A stretch of 64,000 bases of DNA from Polynucleobacter sp. TSB-Sco08W16 (GCF_018687455.1 NZ_CP061291.1:1488001-1552000); one strand, 5' to 3'. Counted from the first letter of the stretch, positions 8,513-16,916 are shown. Program-made: numbers and translations. Notes: generated by a model not told the origin, from the sequence alone.

Positions 8513-9484
8513 TTACTTCAGTTTTATAGCGTTCTGTATATAAGTTTCGTTAATGAAGTTCTCAAATACAGGCTGCTCTTTTAGGTTACCCAAAGCAATT
8601 TGTGTATCCATTGAAATTTTGAGTGCTGCAGGAGTAATTTGAACGCTCTTAGGAAACACGTTCTCGCTCATCATGCGTGTTACTGCATTCTCAACAACTT
8701 GAGGATCGAGAGTTGGAAATTCTTTCTTAGCAACCTCAATAGCACCCTTAGGATCTTTGGCCATAAAACGAAGTGCAACTTCCATACCATTCACCATTCT
8801 CTGAGCAGATACAGGATCAACCGTCTTCATTGCGGTAATGGAAGAGAAGGCGTAAGGACCATAAGTTTTTGGGAAACCCAAAACAACCTTCATCCCTTTG
8901 ATTGCCACTTGATCAAGACCTGGCTCATACAACACTGCCACTTTAGCTTGACCACCTAATAGGGCTGCCGGCTCTGTACCCAAAGGAACTTGGATCATAT
9001 CGACATCCTTATCGCTCATACCGTTTTCTTTAAGCAACTTTAGAAATAAAGAAGTACTTGTTGTTGGCATCAAACCAGTCACTACTTTTTGGCCTTTGAT
9101 GTCTTTAATGCTTGTAAATTTGACATCAGGGGCCGTTGCAATCCATACCGCTGCGCCATTAACTGCATTACTAATCACGCCGACATTGGCGCCTTTAGAA
9201 GCGGCAATGGCAGTCCACTCAGGACCGTGAATAGAGAATTGTGAACTTCCTGATAGGACTGAAGATAAAGCTGCAGTAGGAGATCCTGCGGTTTCTTTAA
9301 TTACGCTTAAGCCCTGATCTTTAAAGAAGCCTTTATCAATTGCAACATAAAGTGGTAGGTACAACATTGACTGAAATGCCTGAGAGATAGTGACCGTCTT
9401 TACTTCAGCTGCGGCACTAAAGGACATTCCAGCAATGACTAACGCAGCAATACTAACTTGTAGCCTTCTGTAAATCGATTTCAT
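8513..9484 (-). CDS. ABC transporter solute-binding protein, NMT1/SsuA-like
   Basis: 323 residues. Signal peptide about 1-26 (cleavage near SAAA/EV), then a two-lobed binding fold typical of SsuA/TauA/ThiY proteins (PLYVAIDKGFFKDQGL near residues 42-57). It captures a small organic solute in the periplasm for the neighbouring permease. The start at 9484 has GGAGG 7 nt upstream; a longer frame extending into the permease gene lacks this. Order on this strand is ATPase, permease, binding protein, amidase. Relatives carry sulfonates, nitrate, taurine or pyrimidine precursors; the amidase argues for an amide or nitrogenous compound instead. Confidence 0.87.
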   Translation of the reverse strand: MKSIYRRLQVSIAALVIAGMSFSAAAEVKTVTISQAFQSMLYLPLYVAIDKGFFKDQGLSVIKETAGSPTAALSSVLSGSSQFSIHGPEWTAIAASKGANVGVISNAVNGAAVWIATAPDVKFTSIKDIKGQKVVTGLMPTTSTSLFLKLLKENGMSDKDVDMIQVPLGTEPAALLGGQAKVAVLYEPGLDQVAIKGMKVVLGFPKTYGPYAFSSITAMKTVDPVSAQRMVNGMEVALRFMAKDPKGAIEVAKKEFPTLDPQVVENAVTRMMSENVFPKSVQITPAALKISMDTQIALGNLKEQPVFENFINETYIQNAIKLK

Positions 9485-9512
9485 GAAAAACCTCCGTGAG
9501 ATTATTAAAAAA

Positions 9513-10328
9513 TTACATCCGAATTTGTGTACGTCCTGCATCATTTCGCCAAGGAAACAAGAAACGCTCCAAGGAATCAATGCAGTGGTAGAGAAAGAAT
9601 CCAACGATCATGAGCATGAATAAGCCAACCCAAACAGAATTGAGTTCGTACAAGCTTGAGGCGTTGTAAATCATGTGGCCTAAACCTGCTTTAGATGAAA
9701 TAAATTCACCCACAACCGCACCAACCAATCCAAAGCCTACGTTGATACGAAAGTTGGAAACAATCGCTGGCATAGATGAAGGCACAACCACCTGACGGAA
9801 TATTTGCTTACGATCGGCACCCATTGAGTACAGCAAGGATTGCAAATCTTTATCCGCCTCTTTGGTAGCTTGATGGGCTGCAATGAGGGCAATGATGGCT
9901 GTCATTGAGACAACCAATACAACCTTAGCCCCTAAGCCAGTACCAAACCAAAGCAAGATAATTGGGGCCAAAGCAATTTTGGGAACACTATTGATTGCCA
10001 CAATAAAAGGTTCCACAATTTGGGAGACCCATTTCGAGTACCAAAGTAAAAGGCCGATACTTGTTCCAACCAAAGTGCCAATGACAAATCCTAGCAAAGC
10101 TTCCCAGAGCGTATATCCAGTATCAATAAATAGCGAGTAATCCATAACGCTCGCGATGAAACGCTTCCAAATTCCAAATGGTGTTCCAATTAAGAACTCA
10201 GAGATAAGGCCAAACTCTGCCAATGTTTGCCAAATTGCAAAGAAAATGACGACCGATAGAATTTGGATGAGAGACTTTCCAAGACTTGTGTCTAGCATTT
10301 GACTCATAGAATGCTTTTCTTGCCTCAT
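9513..10328 (-). CDS. ABC transporter permease, SsuC/TauC-like
   Basis: 271 residues, about six membrane segments. The cytoplasmic coupling loop is visible as the EADKDLQSLLYSMGADRKQIF region with a following VVVPSSMPAIVSNF, the EAA motif of binding-protein-dependent permeases. Start ATG overlaps the stop of the ATPase gene (ATGA), so the two are translationally coupled. An ATG seven codons later is a possible alternative. It forms the membrane channel for the solute bound by the protein encoded just downstream. Confidence 0.87.
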   Translation of the reverse strand: MRQEKHSMSQMLDTSLGKSLIQILSVVIFFAIWQTLAEFGLISEFLIGTPFGIWKRFIASVMDYSLFIDTGYTLWEALLGFVIGTLVGTSIGLLLWYSKWVSQIVEPFIVAINSVPKIALAPIILLWFGTGLGAKVVLVVSMTAIIALIAAHQATKEADKDLQSLLYSMGADRKQIFRQVVVPSSMPAIVSNFRINVGFGLVGAVVGEFISSKAGLGHMIYNASSLYELNSVWVGLFMLMIVGFFLYHCIDSLERFLFPWRNDAGRTQIRM

Positions 10329-11116
10329 ACCACTTCATCCTTTCTGGTTTGAATATCTAACTCAGAGCAAAGTAGATGAAAGTACTCGCCGAAATTTTTA
10401 TGAGAACGTGCTTCTATTGGCGAGGAGCGCTCAATCTCAATTTGATGCACATTTTTGACGATGGTGGGTCTAGTACTGAGAGCTACTACCCGCTTAGATA
10501 AGGCAACTGCTTCATCAATATCGTGAGTAACCAAAATGACCGTCTTTTTGAACTTGGCTACCGCATCTAATAAAACACTTTCGAGGTAAAGCCTGGTTTG
10601 ATAATCTAAAGCTGAAAATGGCTCGTCCAACAACAGAATGTCTGGGTCCATTAAAAGAGTACGAATGAGCGCAACGCGCTGTCGCATGCCTCCTGAAAGG
10701 GTTTGAGGATAGGCTTTTTCAAATCCGGATAGGCCAAAAGTATTGAGATAGTCTCTTGCCTTTTCAACACCATTAGCATCATCCTCACCCCGTACCCGCA
10801 GCCCAAGCATGACATTCTCCAGAACCGTCCGCCATGGGAATAGCAAGTCCTTTTGCATCATGTAGCCTACCTTACCTCTTAGGCTTTGAATTTTGTTGCC
10901 TCGATAGATCATGCTGCCGTTATCAGACTCCAGTAGGCCGGCAATGATATTGAAGATAGTTGACTTTCCGCACCCGCTTGGCCCAATGATGCTCAGAAAA
11001 TCCTGCTCCATCACATCGAAGGTGAGCCCATCAAGAACAGGAACTGGACCGCTCTTGCTAGCGAAGGATTTATGAATTGAATCTAATGAAAGTTGTACTA
11101 CAGGATTACTCACCAT
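10325..11116 (-). CDS. ABC transporter ATP-binding protein, SsuB/TauB-like
   Basis: About 263 residues from the ATG at 11116. Walker A GPSGCGKS (45-52), signature LSGGMRQR, Walker B ILLLDEPFSALD and switch VTHD are all present, giving a normal single-domain import ATPase. The frame extends upstream to ATGs at 11149, 11170 and 11188. I prefer 11116 because GGAG lies 4 nt before it, the conserved domain begins just after it, and the longer N-terminus would run into the operator-like repeats at 11186-11243. First gene of the four-gene import-amidase unit. Confidence 0.85.
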   Translation of the reverse strand: MVSNPVVQLSLDSIHKSFASKSGPVPVLDGLTFDVMEQDFLSIIGPSGCGKSTIFNIIAGLLESDNGSMIYRGNKIQSLRGKVGYMMQKDLLFPWRTVLENVMLGLRVRGEDDANGVEKARDYLNTFGLSGFEKAYPQTLSGGMRQRVALIRTLLMDPDILLLDEPFSALDYQTRLYLESVLLDAVAKFKKTVILVTHDIDEAVALSKRVVALSTRPTIVKNVHQIEIERSSPIEARSHKNFGEYFHLLCSELDIQTRKDEVV

Positions 11117-11185
11117 CAATCTCCATTCATTATTTTTATTAGGGTTCATACTTACATGCACCTGCACCATCAACGAATCCGCTTG

Positions 11186-11243
11186 CATTCATTTAGTGCG
11201 ACAAGCATCAATATGAGTGCAGCATTCATCAATATGGTGCGCA
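11186..11243 (-). promoter_or_regulatory. tandem 21-bp imperfect repeats, operator-like
   Basis: On the minus strand three related blocks follow each other: GCACCATATTGATGAATGC, GCACTCATATTGATGCTTG and a weaker GCACTAAATGAATGCAAGC. The CATCAATATG core (plus strand) recurs at 11206 and 11227, a spacing of 21 bp or two helical turns. The block sits directly upstream of the ABC-amidase operon. It looks like a multi-site operator for an unlinked regulator; no regulator gene is adjacent. Confidence 0.5.
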
Positions 11244-11266
11244 CAATTAATGATCTTGATCACCTC

Positions 11267-11292
11267 AAATAAAAAACCACCCGCAGGTGGTT
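11267..11292 (-). terminator. intrinsic terminator in the non-coding segment
   Basis: On the minus strand a 7-bp stem (AACCACC / GGTGGTT) with loop TGCG is followed by a T-rich run (TTTTTTATTTG, counting the last two stem bases). It lies about 190 nt past the tRNA terminator, so it needs its own upstream promoter or read-through to have a purpose. Confidence 0.7.
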
Positions 11293-11329
11293 CTTAGCAA
11301 TACAAGAGAAAATTTCTTGTTTTAAATGG

Positions 11330-11356
11330 CATCAGGACTTGAGTCTGGGACCAAAG
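11330..11356 (-). pseudogene. decayed tRNA 3' half (T-arm and variable-loop copy)
   Basis: The plus-strand sequence here matches the T-arm to variable-loop part of the tRNA at 11518-11594 at 24 of 27 positions (shared AGGACTTGA and TGGGACCAAAG blocks), in the same orientation. Similarity fades across the anticodon arm, and the acceptor stem is lost except for a TGG just before it. It cannot fold as a tRNA. It is a remnant of a tandem tRNA duplication or of a tRNA 3'-end attachment scar. The closing terminator at 11267-11292 also resembles the terminator of the intact tRNA. Confidence 0.6.
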
Positions 11357-11382
11357 AACTATAGAAGTAGAAACCCACCTTA

Positions 11383-11405
11383 GAGGCCTAGAAATACTAG
11401 GTCTC
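11383..11405 (-). other. hairpin in the non-coding segment
   Basis: Stem GAGGCCTAG / CTAGGTCTC (one mismatch, 9 positions) with a 5-nt loop. Together with the tRNA-like part and the terminator at 11267 it could be the 5' region of a short structured RNA on the minus strand. I see no convincing promoter or reading frame between 11406 and 11480. Confidence 0.35.
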
Positions 11406-11480
11406 CGAGCGGTAAATAGCTGTGTGCGAGCAAATGCGTAGTGAGTTATTCACAGGGATAAGGTTACTTAAAGTCATGCC

Positions 11481-11512
11481 AAAAAAATACCAACCCGAAG
11501 GTTGGTATTTTC
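11481..11512 (-). terminator. intrinsic terminator of the tRNA transcript
   Basis: Minus strand: 10-bp stem AATACCAACC / GGTTGGTATT with a TTCG tetraloop, then a run of T. It starts 6 nt after the CCA end of the tRNA-CAU gene and is a strong intrinsic terminator. Confidence 0.88.
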
Positions 11513-11517
11513 ATTTC

Positions 11518-11594
11518 TGGTGGGCCCACCAGGACTTGAACCTGGGACCAAAGGATTATGAGTCCTCTGCTCTAACCAACTGAGCTATAGGCCC
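11518..11594 (-). tRNA. tRNA with CAU anticodon, probably tRNA-Ile2
   Basis: 77 nt, all arms fold: acceptor GGGCCTA/TGGGCCC (one G-U), D-arm GCTC/GAGC, anticodon stem GAGGA/TCCTT with loop CTCATAA, T-arm CCAGG/CCTGG, and an encoded CCA end. The anticodon is CAU. The GACTCATAATC plus TTGGTC context resembles the minor isoleucine tRNA whose C34 becomes lysidine (TilS) and reads AUA, rather than elongator tRNA-Met. Automatic pipelines may label it tRNA-Met. It lies 13 bp downstream of rpoD on the same strand, so it may be partly read from the rpoD transcript. Confidence 0.85.
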
Positions 11595-11607
11595 GTTAGT
11601 CTTTGGT

Positions 11608-14214
11608 TCAATCTTCTTCGAGGAAGGTCTTGAGTTTATCGCTGCGGCTAGGATGACGCATTTTTCTCAGAGCTTTAGCTTCAATCTGACGAATACGCTC
11701 GCGAGTAACATCAAACTGCTTGCCCACTTCTTCGAGGGTGTGGTCTGTGCTCATCTCAACACCGAAGCGCATACGCAATACTTTTGCCTCACGTGGTGTT
11801 AACGAATCCAGAACATCCTTCACTACATCACGCATAGAGTCATGCAATGCAGCTTCAGCTGGAGCAAGGGTATTGCCGTCTTCAATGAAGTCACCTAAAT
11901 GAGAATCTTCGTCGTCACCAATTGGTGTTTCCATAGAGATTGGCTCTTTAGCAATCTTCATGATCTTACGAATCTTGTCTTCAGGAATCTCCATCTTCAG
12001 CGCCAAGGTTGCAGCATCCGGCTCATGACCAGTTTCTTGCAAGATCTGTCGGCTGATACGGTTCATCTTATTAATCGTCTCAATCATATGCACAGGGATA
12101 CGGATCGTACGCGCCTGGTCAGCAATAGAGCGAGTGATCGCCTGACGAATCCACCAAGTTGCATAGGTAGAGAACTTATAACCACGACGGTATTCAAACT
12201 TATCTACCGCCTTCATCAAACCGATATTGCCCTCTTGAATCAAATCCAAGAACTGCAAGCCACGGTTTGTGTATTTCTTAGCAATCGAGATTACCAAACG
12301 GAGGTTGGCTACAGTCATCTCACGTTTTGCTTCACGAGCACGCTTCTCACCCGCGATCATTTGCTTGTTTACTTCTTTCAACTCAGGAAGTGGAATAACC
12401 ACGTTCTTCTGAATATCGATCAACTTCTGTTGCAGCTCTTGAATCGCAGGGACATTACGTTGCAATAGTGCGGTGTAAGGCTTGTTCTCTTTGAGCAACT
12501 TCTCTGTCCAGGTGAGGTTCATGGACATCTTAGGGAAGTCTTTGAGAACTTCGCCACGGTTAACGCCTACTTTATCCACCAACAAACTGACGATGCCACG
12601 CTCAAGCTTCCATACCTGGTCCACTTGTGAACGCATGGTGTCACATAATTTCTCAACACTCTTTGCTGTTAAGCGGAAGCCGAGTAACTCAGCACGAATA
12701 CCTTCTTGTGCTTTGAGATATGCAGGGCAGTTATAGCCATCTTTATCAAAAGCACGGCGCATCTTGTCAGCTTGCGTACGAACAATTGCAAACTTCTCTA
12801 AAGAAATCTGCTTTAGCTCTTCTAATTGCTTTGCGTTAGCCGTTGCAGCGCCACCGCCACCGCCGCCGCCTTCATCTTCGCCGCCGTCTTCTTCGCCTTC
12901 ATCGGCATCCGGATCTACCTCTGGCTCTTCAGGTCCAAGCTTAATATCTTCTGCATTTGGATCAACCAAACCATCCACAAACTGGTCAATCTCCATCTCG
13001 CCACTAGCGATCTTGTCAACGTTGCTCAAGATTTCACCAATAGTTACTGGGCATGCAGCCAATGCCATCACCATATCTTTGAGGCCAGCCTCAATCTTCT
13101 TGGCAATCACAATCTCGCCTTCGCGAGTTAACAAATCTACCGTGCCCATCTCACGCATATACATACGGACTGGGTCAGTTGTACGACCAAACTCTGAATC
13201 TACTGTAGAAAGCGCTGCTTCAGCCTCTTCTTCCGCTTCTTCTTCAGACGCTGCAGCAGCAGTGTTATCAGACAGAATTAAAGTTTCAGCATCAGGTGCT
13301 TGTTCGTAAACAGTAATACCAATGTCGTTCAATAAGCTGATCAACGTTTCCAATGCATCAGCATCAGACAACTCATCAGACATCACGTCATTCATCTCGC
13401 CATGGGTTAAGTAACCCTTGGACATACCCATCTTAATCAAGGTCTTCAAGCGAGCACGACGCAACTCTTGTTGCTCTTCACTACCTAACTGTTGTGCTGC
13501 GAATTCTTTTAAGAGTGCCTTTTCTTTTGCCTTACGCTCGCGTGCTTTTTGACGATCCGTCAAAACTGGCTCAGCAGCTTCTGCAGGAGCATCAGCCTTA
13601 GCTTTGCGGCCACGCTTTTTCTCTTCCTCAACTACCTCTACCGCTACTTCAGCAGTCTTGGCTTTTTTGTCTTTAGTCTCTTTTGCTTCCTCGACCTTAG
13701 CAACAACTGCTTTACCTTTTTTAGCTGGCTCTACTTTTACCTCTGCTTTAGCAGGCGCCTTTACCGGTGCTGCTGCCTTAACCGGTTTGGCAGGCACCTT
13801 TGCAACTACTTTTGCTTTCGGTGCTGGCTTTGCAGCAGCCTTAACTGGTTTAGCTGGCGCTTTTGCAACTACTTTTGCTTTCGGTGCTGGCTTTGCAGCA
13901 GCCTTCACGGGTTTTGCTGGCGCTTTTGCAACAGGCTTCGCTTTAGGCGCTGGTTTAGCTGGCGCTTTTGCAACTACTTTTGCTTTCGGTGCTGGCTTTG
14001 CAGCAGCCTTCACCGGTTTTGCTGGCGCTTTTGCCGCAGGCTTCGCTTTAGGCGCTGGTTTAGCTGGCGCTTTTGCAACTACTTTTTTAGGTGCTGGCTT
14101 TGCAGCGGCCTTCACCGGTTTTGCTGGCGCTTTTGCCGCAGGCTTCGCTTTAGGCGCTGGTTTAGCAGCTGCTTTTACTGGTTTAGCTGGTTTTTTGGTC
14201 TTGGTATTAGGCAT
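11608..14214 (-). CDS. rpoD: RNA polymerase primary sigma factor RpoD with repeat tail
   Basis: 868 residues, much longer than E. coli sigma-70 (613). Residues about 8-156 are Lys/Ala/Pro repeats (units like [19 protein letters not shown]), then a charged linker to about 220. The ordinary factor follows: region 1.1 (after [11 protein letters not shown]), region 1.2 ([21 protein letters not shown]), an acidic non-conserved insert with a run of seven glycines, region 2 ([13 protein letters not shown] ... [13 protein letters not shown]), region 3, and region 4 with the -35-binding helix ([20 protein letters not shown]). It directs the polymerase to housekeeping promoters. Last gene of rpsU-yqeY-dnaG-rpoD, with its own promoter candidate upstream. 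Confidence 0.95.
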   Translation of the reverse strand: MPNTKTKKPAKPVKAAAKPAPKAKPAAKAPAKPVKAAAKPAPKKVVAKAPAKPAPKAKPAAKAPAKPVKAAAKPAPKAKVVAKAPAKPAPKAKPVAKAPAKPVKAAAKPAPKAKVVAKAPAKPVKAAAKPAPKAKVVAKVPAKPVKAAAPVKAPAKAEVKVEPAKKGKAVVAKVEEAKETKDKKAKTAEVAVEVVEEEKKRGRKAKADAPAEAAEPVLTDRQKARERKAKEKALLKEFAAQQLGSEEQQELRRARLKTLIKMGMSKGYLTHGEMNDVMSDELSDADALETLISLLNDIGITVYEQAPDAETLILSDNTAAAASEEEAEEEAEAALSTVDSEFGRTTDPVRMYMREMGTVDLLTREGEIVIAKKIEAGLKDMVMALAACPVTIGEILSNVDKIASGEMEIDQFVDGLVDPNAEDIKLGPEEPEVDPDADEGEEDGGEDEGGGGGGGAATANAKQLEELKQISLEKFAIVRTQADKMRRAFDKDGYNCPAYLKAQEGIRAELLGFRLTAKSVEKLCDTMRSQVDQVWKLERGIVSLLVDKVGVNRGEVLKDFPKMSMNLTWTEKLLKENKPYTALLQRNVPAIQELQQKLIDIQKNVVIPLPELKEVNKQMIAGEKRAREAKREMTVANLRLVISIAKKYTNRGLQFLDLIQEGNIGLMKAVDKFEYRRGYKFSTYATWWIRQAITRSIADQARTIRIPVHMIETINKMNRISRQILQETGHEPDAATLALKMEIPEDKIRKIMKIAKEPISMETPIGDDEDSHLGDFIEDGNTLAPAEAALHDSMRDVVKDVLDSLTPREAKVLRMRFGVEMSTDHTLEEVGKQFDVTRERIRQIEAKALRKMRHPSRSDKLKTFLEED
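13750..14205 (-). repeat. in-frame tandem DNA repeats encoding the RpoD Lys/Ala/Pro tail
   Basis: Long near-identical blocks recur in this part of rpoD, for example the plus-strand words GCAACTACTTTTGCTTTCGG and GGTGCTGGCTTTGCAGCAGCC, in units of roughly 60-125 bp. The repeats keep the frame, so copy-number change would lengthen or shorten the tail without breaking the gene. The same composition produces long artificial open frames on the plus strand. Confidence 0.75.
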
Positions 14215-14348
14215 TTATTAGCACTTACTCACATTACTGTTATAGGTCACGACTGATTAAGTACAGCCCCGTTGTCCACTTACCCCAAATTTCATGAAAA
14301 TAAAGCGCAAGTGGCTGAATTAATTCGTTTTTTTCTTGGGAACAGAGG

Positions 14349-14367
14349 ATTATAGTCGATTGCGACT
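14349..14367 (-). promoter_or_regulatory. candidate rpoD promoter with inverted repeat in the spacer
   Basis: On the minus strand a perfect TATAAT (14349-14354) lies about 135 bp before the rpoD start, in the dnaG-rpoD gap. The spacer just upstream holds AGTCG-CAAT-CGACT (14354-14367), an inverted repeat that could be an operator or chance. The -35 match is poor (GGTTAA at 17 bp). The rest of the 223-bp gap holds a TTTCATGAAA palindrome at about 14291 and no gene. Confidence 0.45.
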
Positions 14368-14437
14368 TTTTTAACCCCTGCTTACCTAAAAATATGGGGC
14401 ATTTTTCGAGTATTACTAGGGGTGCTTCAGTAAATTC

Positions 14438-16396
14438 TTAGACGGATTTCAGTTTTTCGCCTAATTCGCGATAACGCGCCCGATCTAGGTCGTTGGCAGT
14501 GCCTCCAGCGATCTTTTGGGCAATATCAGTCATTTCTTGTTTGAGACTCGTGAGCTCTAGCTTTTTAAAGCTTCCATCGAGATCAGCTGTTGCGCCATCC
14601 AATTCCAAATCAGAGCCCATGACCCGCTTTCTGAGGACTTCATACATGGGTGCAAGCTCACTACGAGAGAGTTGATCTTGGAACATCGCAAATGCACCGG
14701 CTCCTACCGAGCCCGGTTTGCCGTTTTCACCAGGGATTAATTCCACCTGATCGCATTGGGCCAACAAATCTTTCATTAATGCCAGCGCATTTGCTGATCG
14801 TTGTTCAGCAGCTTTGAGTGCGAGTGCACGCTTATTACTATCAAGCGCTTTTCCCAGATGCGGAAACTGAATTAAGACACGCAGCATTTGCTCTGCCAAA
14901 TCCATTGGTGCTTTTGGCGGCTCAATATTCTGTATAGCAGCTCTCTTGGCAGAACCTTTAGAAGCTTGCCAAGGCGCGCCCTGCCTATTGCCATTATTGG
15001 CATAGTTGCCTTGATTGTTTTGATAATTTTGCTGTCTTGGCTGGGCTGGCTGATACGAAGTTTGTTGCGCAGGTGCTGGCACCACAGTTAATCCACAGAA
15101 AGCCTCTAACTCTGCTGGTGTCGTATTTGTACGAATCGCCAACTCACGCAAAATCTGAGTACGTAAAGCAATTGGTGGCATAGAGAGTAGTAGTGGCTTA
15201 GCAGCGTGATGCGTATGCGCTCTACCCTCGGGGGTTGTAAGCTCATGGCCTTCGCTAGCAACCTTAAAGAAGAAGCTCGAGATGGACATTGCTTCTTTGA
15301 TGACTTTCTCAAACGCAGCAGCACCATAGGCGCGAACATAGCTATCAGGATCATGCTCAGTTGGCAAAAATAAGAAACGAATTTCTTTATCGTCAGACAT
15401 GAGAGGCAAACATGCTTCGAGGGCGCGTTGCGCAGCGCGTTGACCAGCTGAGTCACCATCAAATGAGAAAACCACTTTGTCAGTTTGGCGCAATAACATG
15501 CGTACATGGTTTGCGGTACAGGCAGTTCCTAATGTAGCCACCGCATTGGGGAAGCCCAATTGTGCAAGTGCTACGACATCCATATAACCTTCACACACTA
15601 AGACATATTCTTGCGAACGAATCGCTTGTCTTGCTTCAAATAAACCGTAGAGTGTGTTGCCTTTAGAAAAGAGGGGGGTCTCTGGTGAATTTAAATACTT
15701 CGGCTCACCTTGATCCAGAATACGTCCACCAAAACCAATCGTTTGACCCTTGGGATTGCGAATCGGGAACATCACTCGATCCCGAAAACGGTCGTAACGC
15801 TTTACTGGAGCACCCTCAGCCTGCTCGCCCTGAATAATTAAGCCGCCTTCAACTAAGGTCTTGGCAATTTCATCATTGGAATAAGGGCCAAATACTCCTT
15901 CCAGGCCCTGCCAGCCGTCAGGTGCATAACCTAAGCCATAGCGCTTCGCAATCTCACCCGTTAGGCCGCGACCTTTGAGATATTCCACGGCGCGTGTGCT
16001 GCCTTTGAGTTGTTGGCGATACCAATCTGCTGCAGAACTCATCACTTCGCTCAGCGCCATAGCCTGTTGCTGTCTTGCTACGTCGTTGGCAGTACGCTCT
16101 TCGCGTGGCACATCCAAACCCGCAGAGCGCGCAAGTTCTTCAATCGCATCAACATATCCTAGCCCGGAATACTCCATCATGAAACTGATGGCAGAGCCAT
16201 GGGCGCCGCAACCAAAGCAGTGATAAAACTGCTTCGTTGGTGAAACTGAAAATGAAGGAGACTTCTCTGAATGAAAGGGGCACAAACCTTGATAGTTTGC
16301 GCCCGCTTTTTTTAACTTCACGTGCTGCCCAACCACATCAACGATGTCGACCCGATTTAAAAGATCGGCAATGAAGGATTGGGGAATGAGCGCCAT
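14438..16396 (-). CDS. dnaG: DNA primase
   Basis: 652 residues. DnaG lays down RNA primers at the replication fork. Zinc-finger ligands C39, H42, C60 and C63 (CPFH ... CFGC) sit at the N-terminus. The Toprim core has E269 (YVLVCEGYMD) and the metal aspartates D313 and D315 (FDGDSAGQR). A Gln/Asn/Pro-rich linker follows at about residues 424-475, then the C-terminal helical domain that contacts DnaB helicase. Third gene of the macromolecular synthesis operon. No good ribosome-binding site is visible before the ATG, 27 bp after yqeY. Confidence 0.95.
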   Translation of the reverse strand: MALIPQSFIADLLNRVDIVDVVGQHVKLKKAGANYQGLCPFHSEKSPSFSVSPTKQFYHCFGCGAHGSAISFMMEYSGLGYVDAIEELARSAGLDVPREERTANDVARQQQAMALSEVMSSAADWYRQQLKGSTRAVEYLKGRGLTGEIAKRYGLGYAPDGWQGLEGVFGPYSNDEIAKTLVEGGLIIQGEQAEGAPVKRYDRFRDRVMFPIRNPKGQTIGFGGRILDQGEPKYLNSPETPLFSKGNTLYGLFEARQAIRSQEYVLVCEGYMDVVALAQLGFPNAVATLGTACTANHVRMLLRQTDKVVFSFDGDSAGQRAAQRALEACLPLMSDDKEIRFLFLPTEHDPDSYVRAYGAAAFEKVIKEAMSISSFFFKVASEGHELTTPEGRAHTHHAAKPLLLSMPPIALRTQILRELAIRTNTTPAELEAFCGLTVVPAPAQQTSYQPAQPRQQNYQNNQGNYANNGNRQGAPWQASKGSAKRAAIQNIEPPKAPMDLAEQMLRVLIQFPHLGKALDSNKRALALKAAEQRSANALALMKDLLAQCDQVELIPGENGKPGSVGAGAFAMFQDQLSRSELAPMYEVLRKRVMGSDLELDGATADLDGSFKKLELTSLKQEMTDIAQKIAGGTANDLDRARYRELGEKLKSV

Positions 16397-16423
16397 AAGG
16401 CTAAGAGTATGGAGTGAGTTCTC

Positions 16424-16870
16424 TTATTTTGCGAGTGCGGCTTTTACCAAGCCGGAGACCTTGCCCATATCAGCCTTACCAGCCAACTGGCCTTTGAGTA
16501 CTCCAATGACTTTACCCATATCTTGTGGACCAGCAGCGCCTGTTGAGGCAACCGCTGCAGCAACAGCTGCTTCTACTTCAGCATCTGACATTTGTGCTGG
16601 CATATAGGCTTGCAAAATGACCATCTCAGCAGCTTCTACAGCAACCAAGTCATCACGCTGTGCTTTTTCAAACTGAGAGATCGAGTCTTTGCGTTGCTTA
16701 ATCATTTTTTCGATAGTCGAAATGATCGCTGCATCATCGAGCACAATGCGATCATCTACTTCGCGCTGCTTGATGGCGGCTAACAAAAGACGGATCGTGC
16801 CAAGACGTGCAGTCTCTTTGGCACGCATAGCGTTTTTCATATCTTCGGTAATTTGATCTTTCAAACTCAT
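16424..16870 (-). CDS. yqeY: GatB/YqeY domain-containing protein
   Basis: 148 residues. The whole protein matches the YqeY form: basic helical N-terminus (LKDQITEDMKNAMRAKETAR), a middle with YMPAQMSDAEVEAAVAAA, and the Gly/Lys-rich tail GKVIGVLKGQLAGKADMGKV that is homologous to the tRNA-binding tail of GatB. Its role is not settled; a link to aminoacyl-tRNA or translation is presumed. The ATG at 16870 has AGGAAG upstream; a longer frame to 16918 has no support. It lies between rpsU and dnaG, the usual place in betaproteobacteria. Confidence 0.9.
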   Translation of the reverse strand: MSLKDQITEDMKNAMRAKETARLGTIRLLLAAIKQREVDDRIVLDDAAIISTIEKMIKQRKDSISQFEKAQRDDLVAVEAAEMVILQAYMPAQMSDAEVEAAVAAAVASTGAAGPQDMGKVIGVLKGQLAGKADMGKVSGLVKAALAK

Positions 16871-16916
16871 TTGATTCTTCCTGATGTTGAATGTATCTAG
16901 ATGTAATGAACAATTC

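Noticed and set aside
11406..11480. Search for a small reading frame or strong promoter here
   Set aside because: None convincing; only weak -10-like words were found.
12764..13309. 181-codon plus-strand frame inside rpoD
   Set aside because: Antisense to the acidic and glycine-rich insert of RpoD; Ser/Pro-rich artefact of the opposite strand.
13549..14256. Two long plus-strand open frames (235 and 205 codons) over the rpoD 5' end
   Set aside because: They are antisense shadows of the Lys/Ala/Pro repeats; the composition is low-complexity and RpoD explains the strand. No ribosome-binding site or family match.
14372..14420. Possible dnaG-rpoD terminator (CCCC ... GGGG pairs)
   Set aside because: Only 4-6 bp pairs with long loops and no T-run next to them; weak.
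15106..15507. 133-codon minus-strand frame overlapping dnaG
   Set aside because: Same strand, different frame within dnaG; the primase motifs are in the accepted frame.
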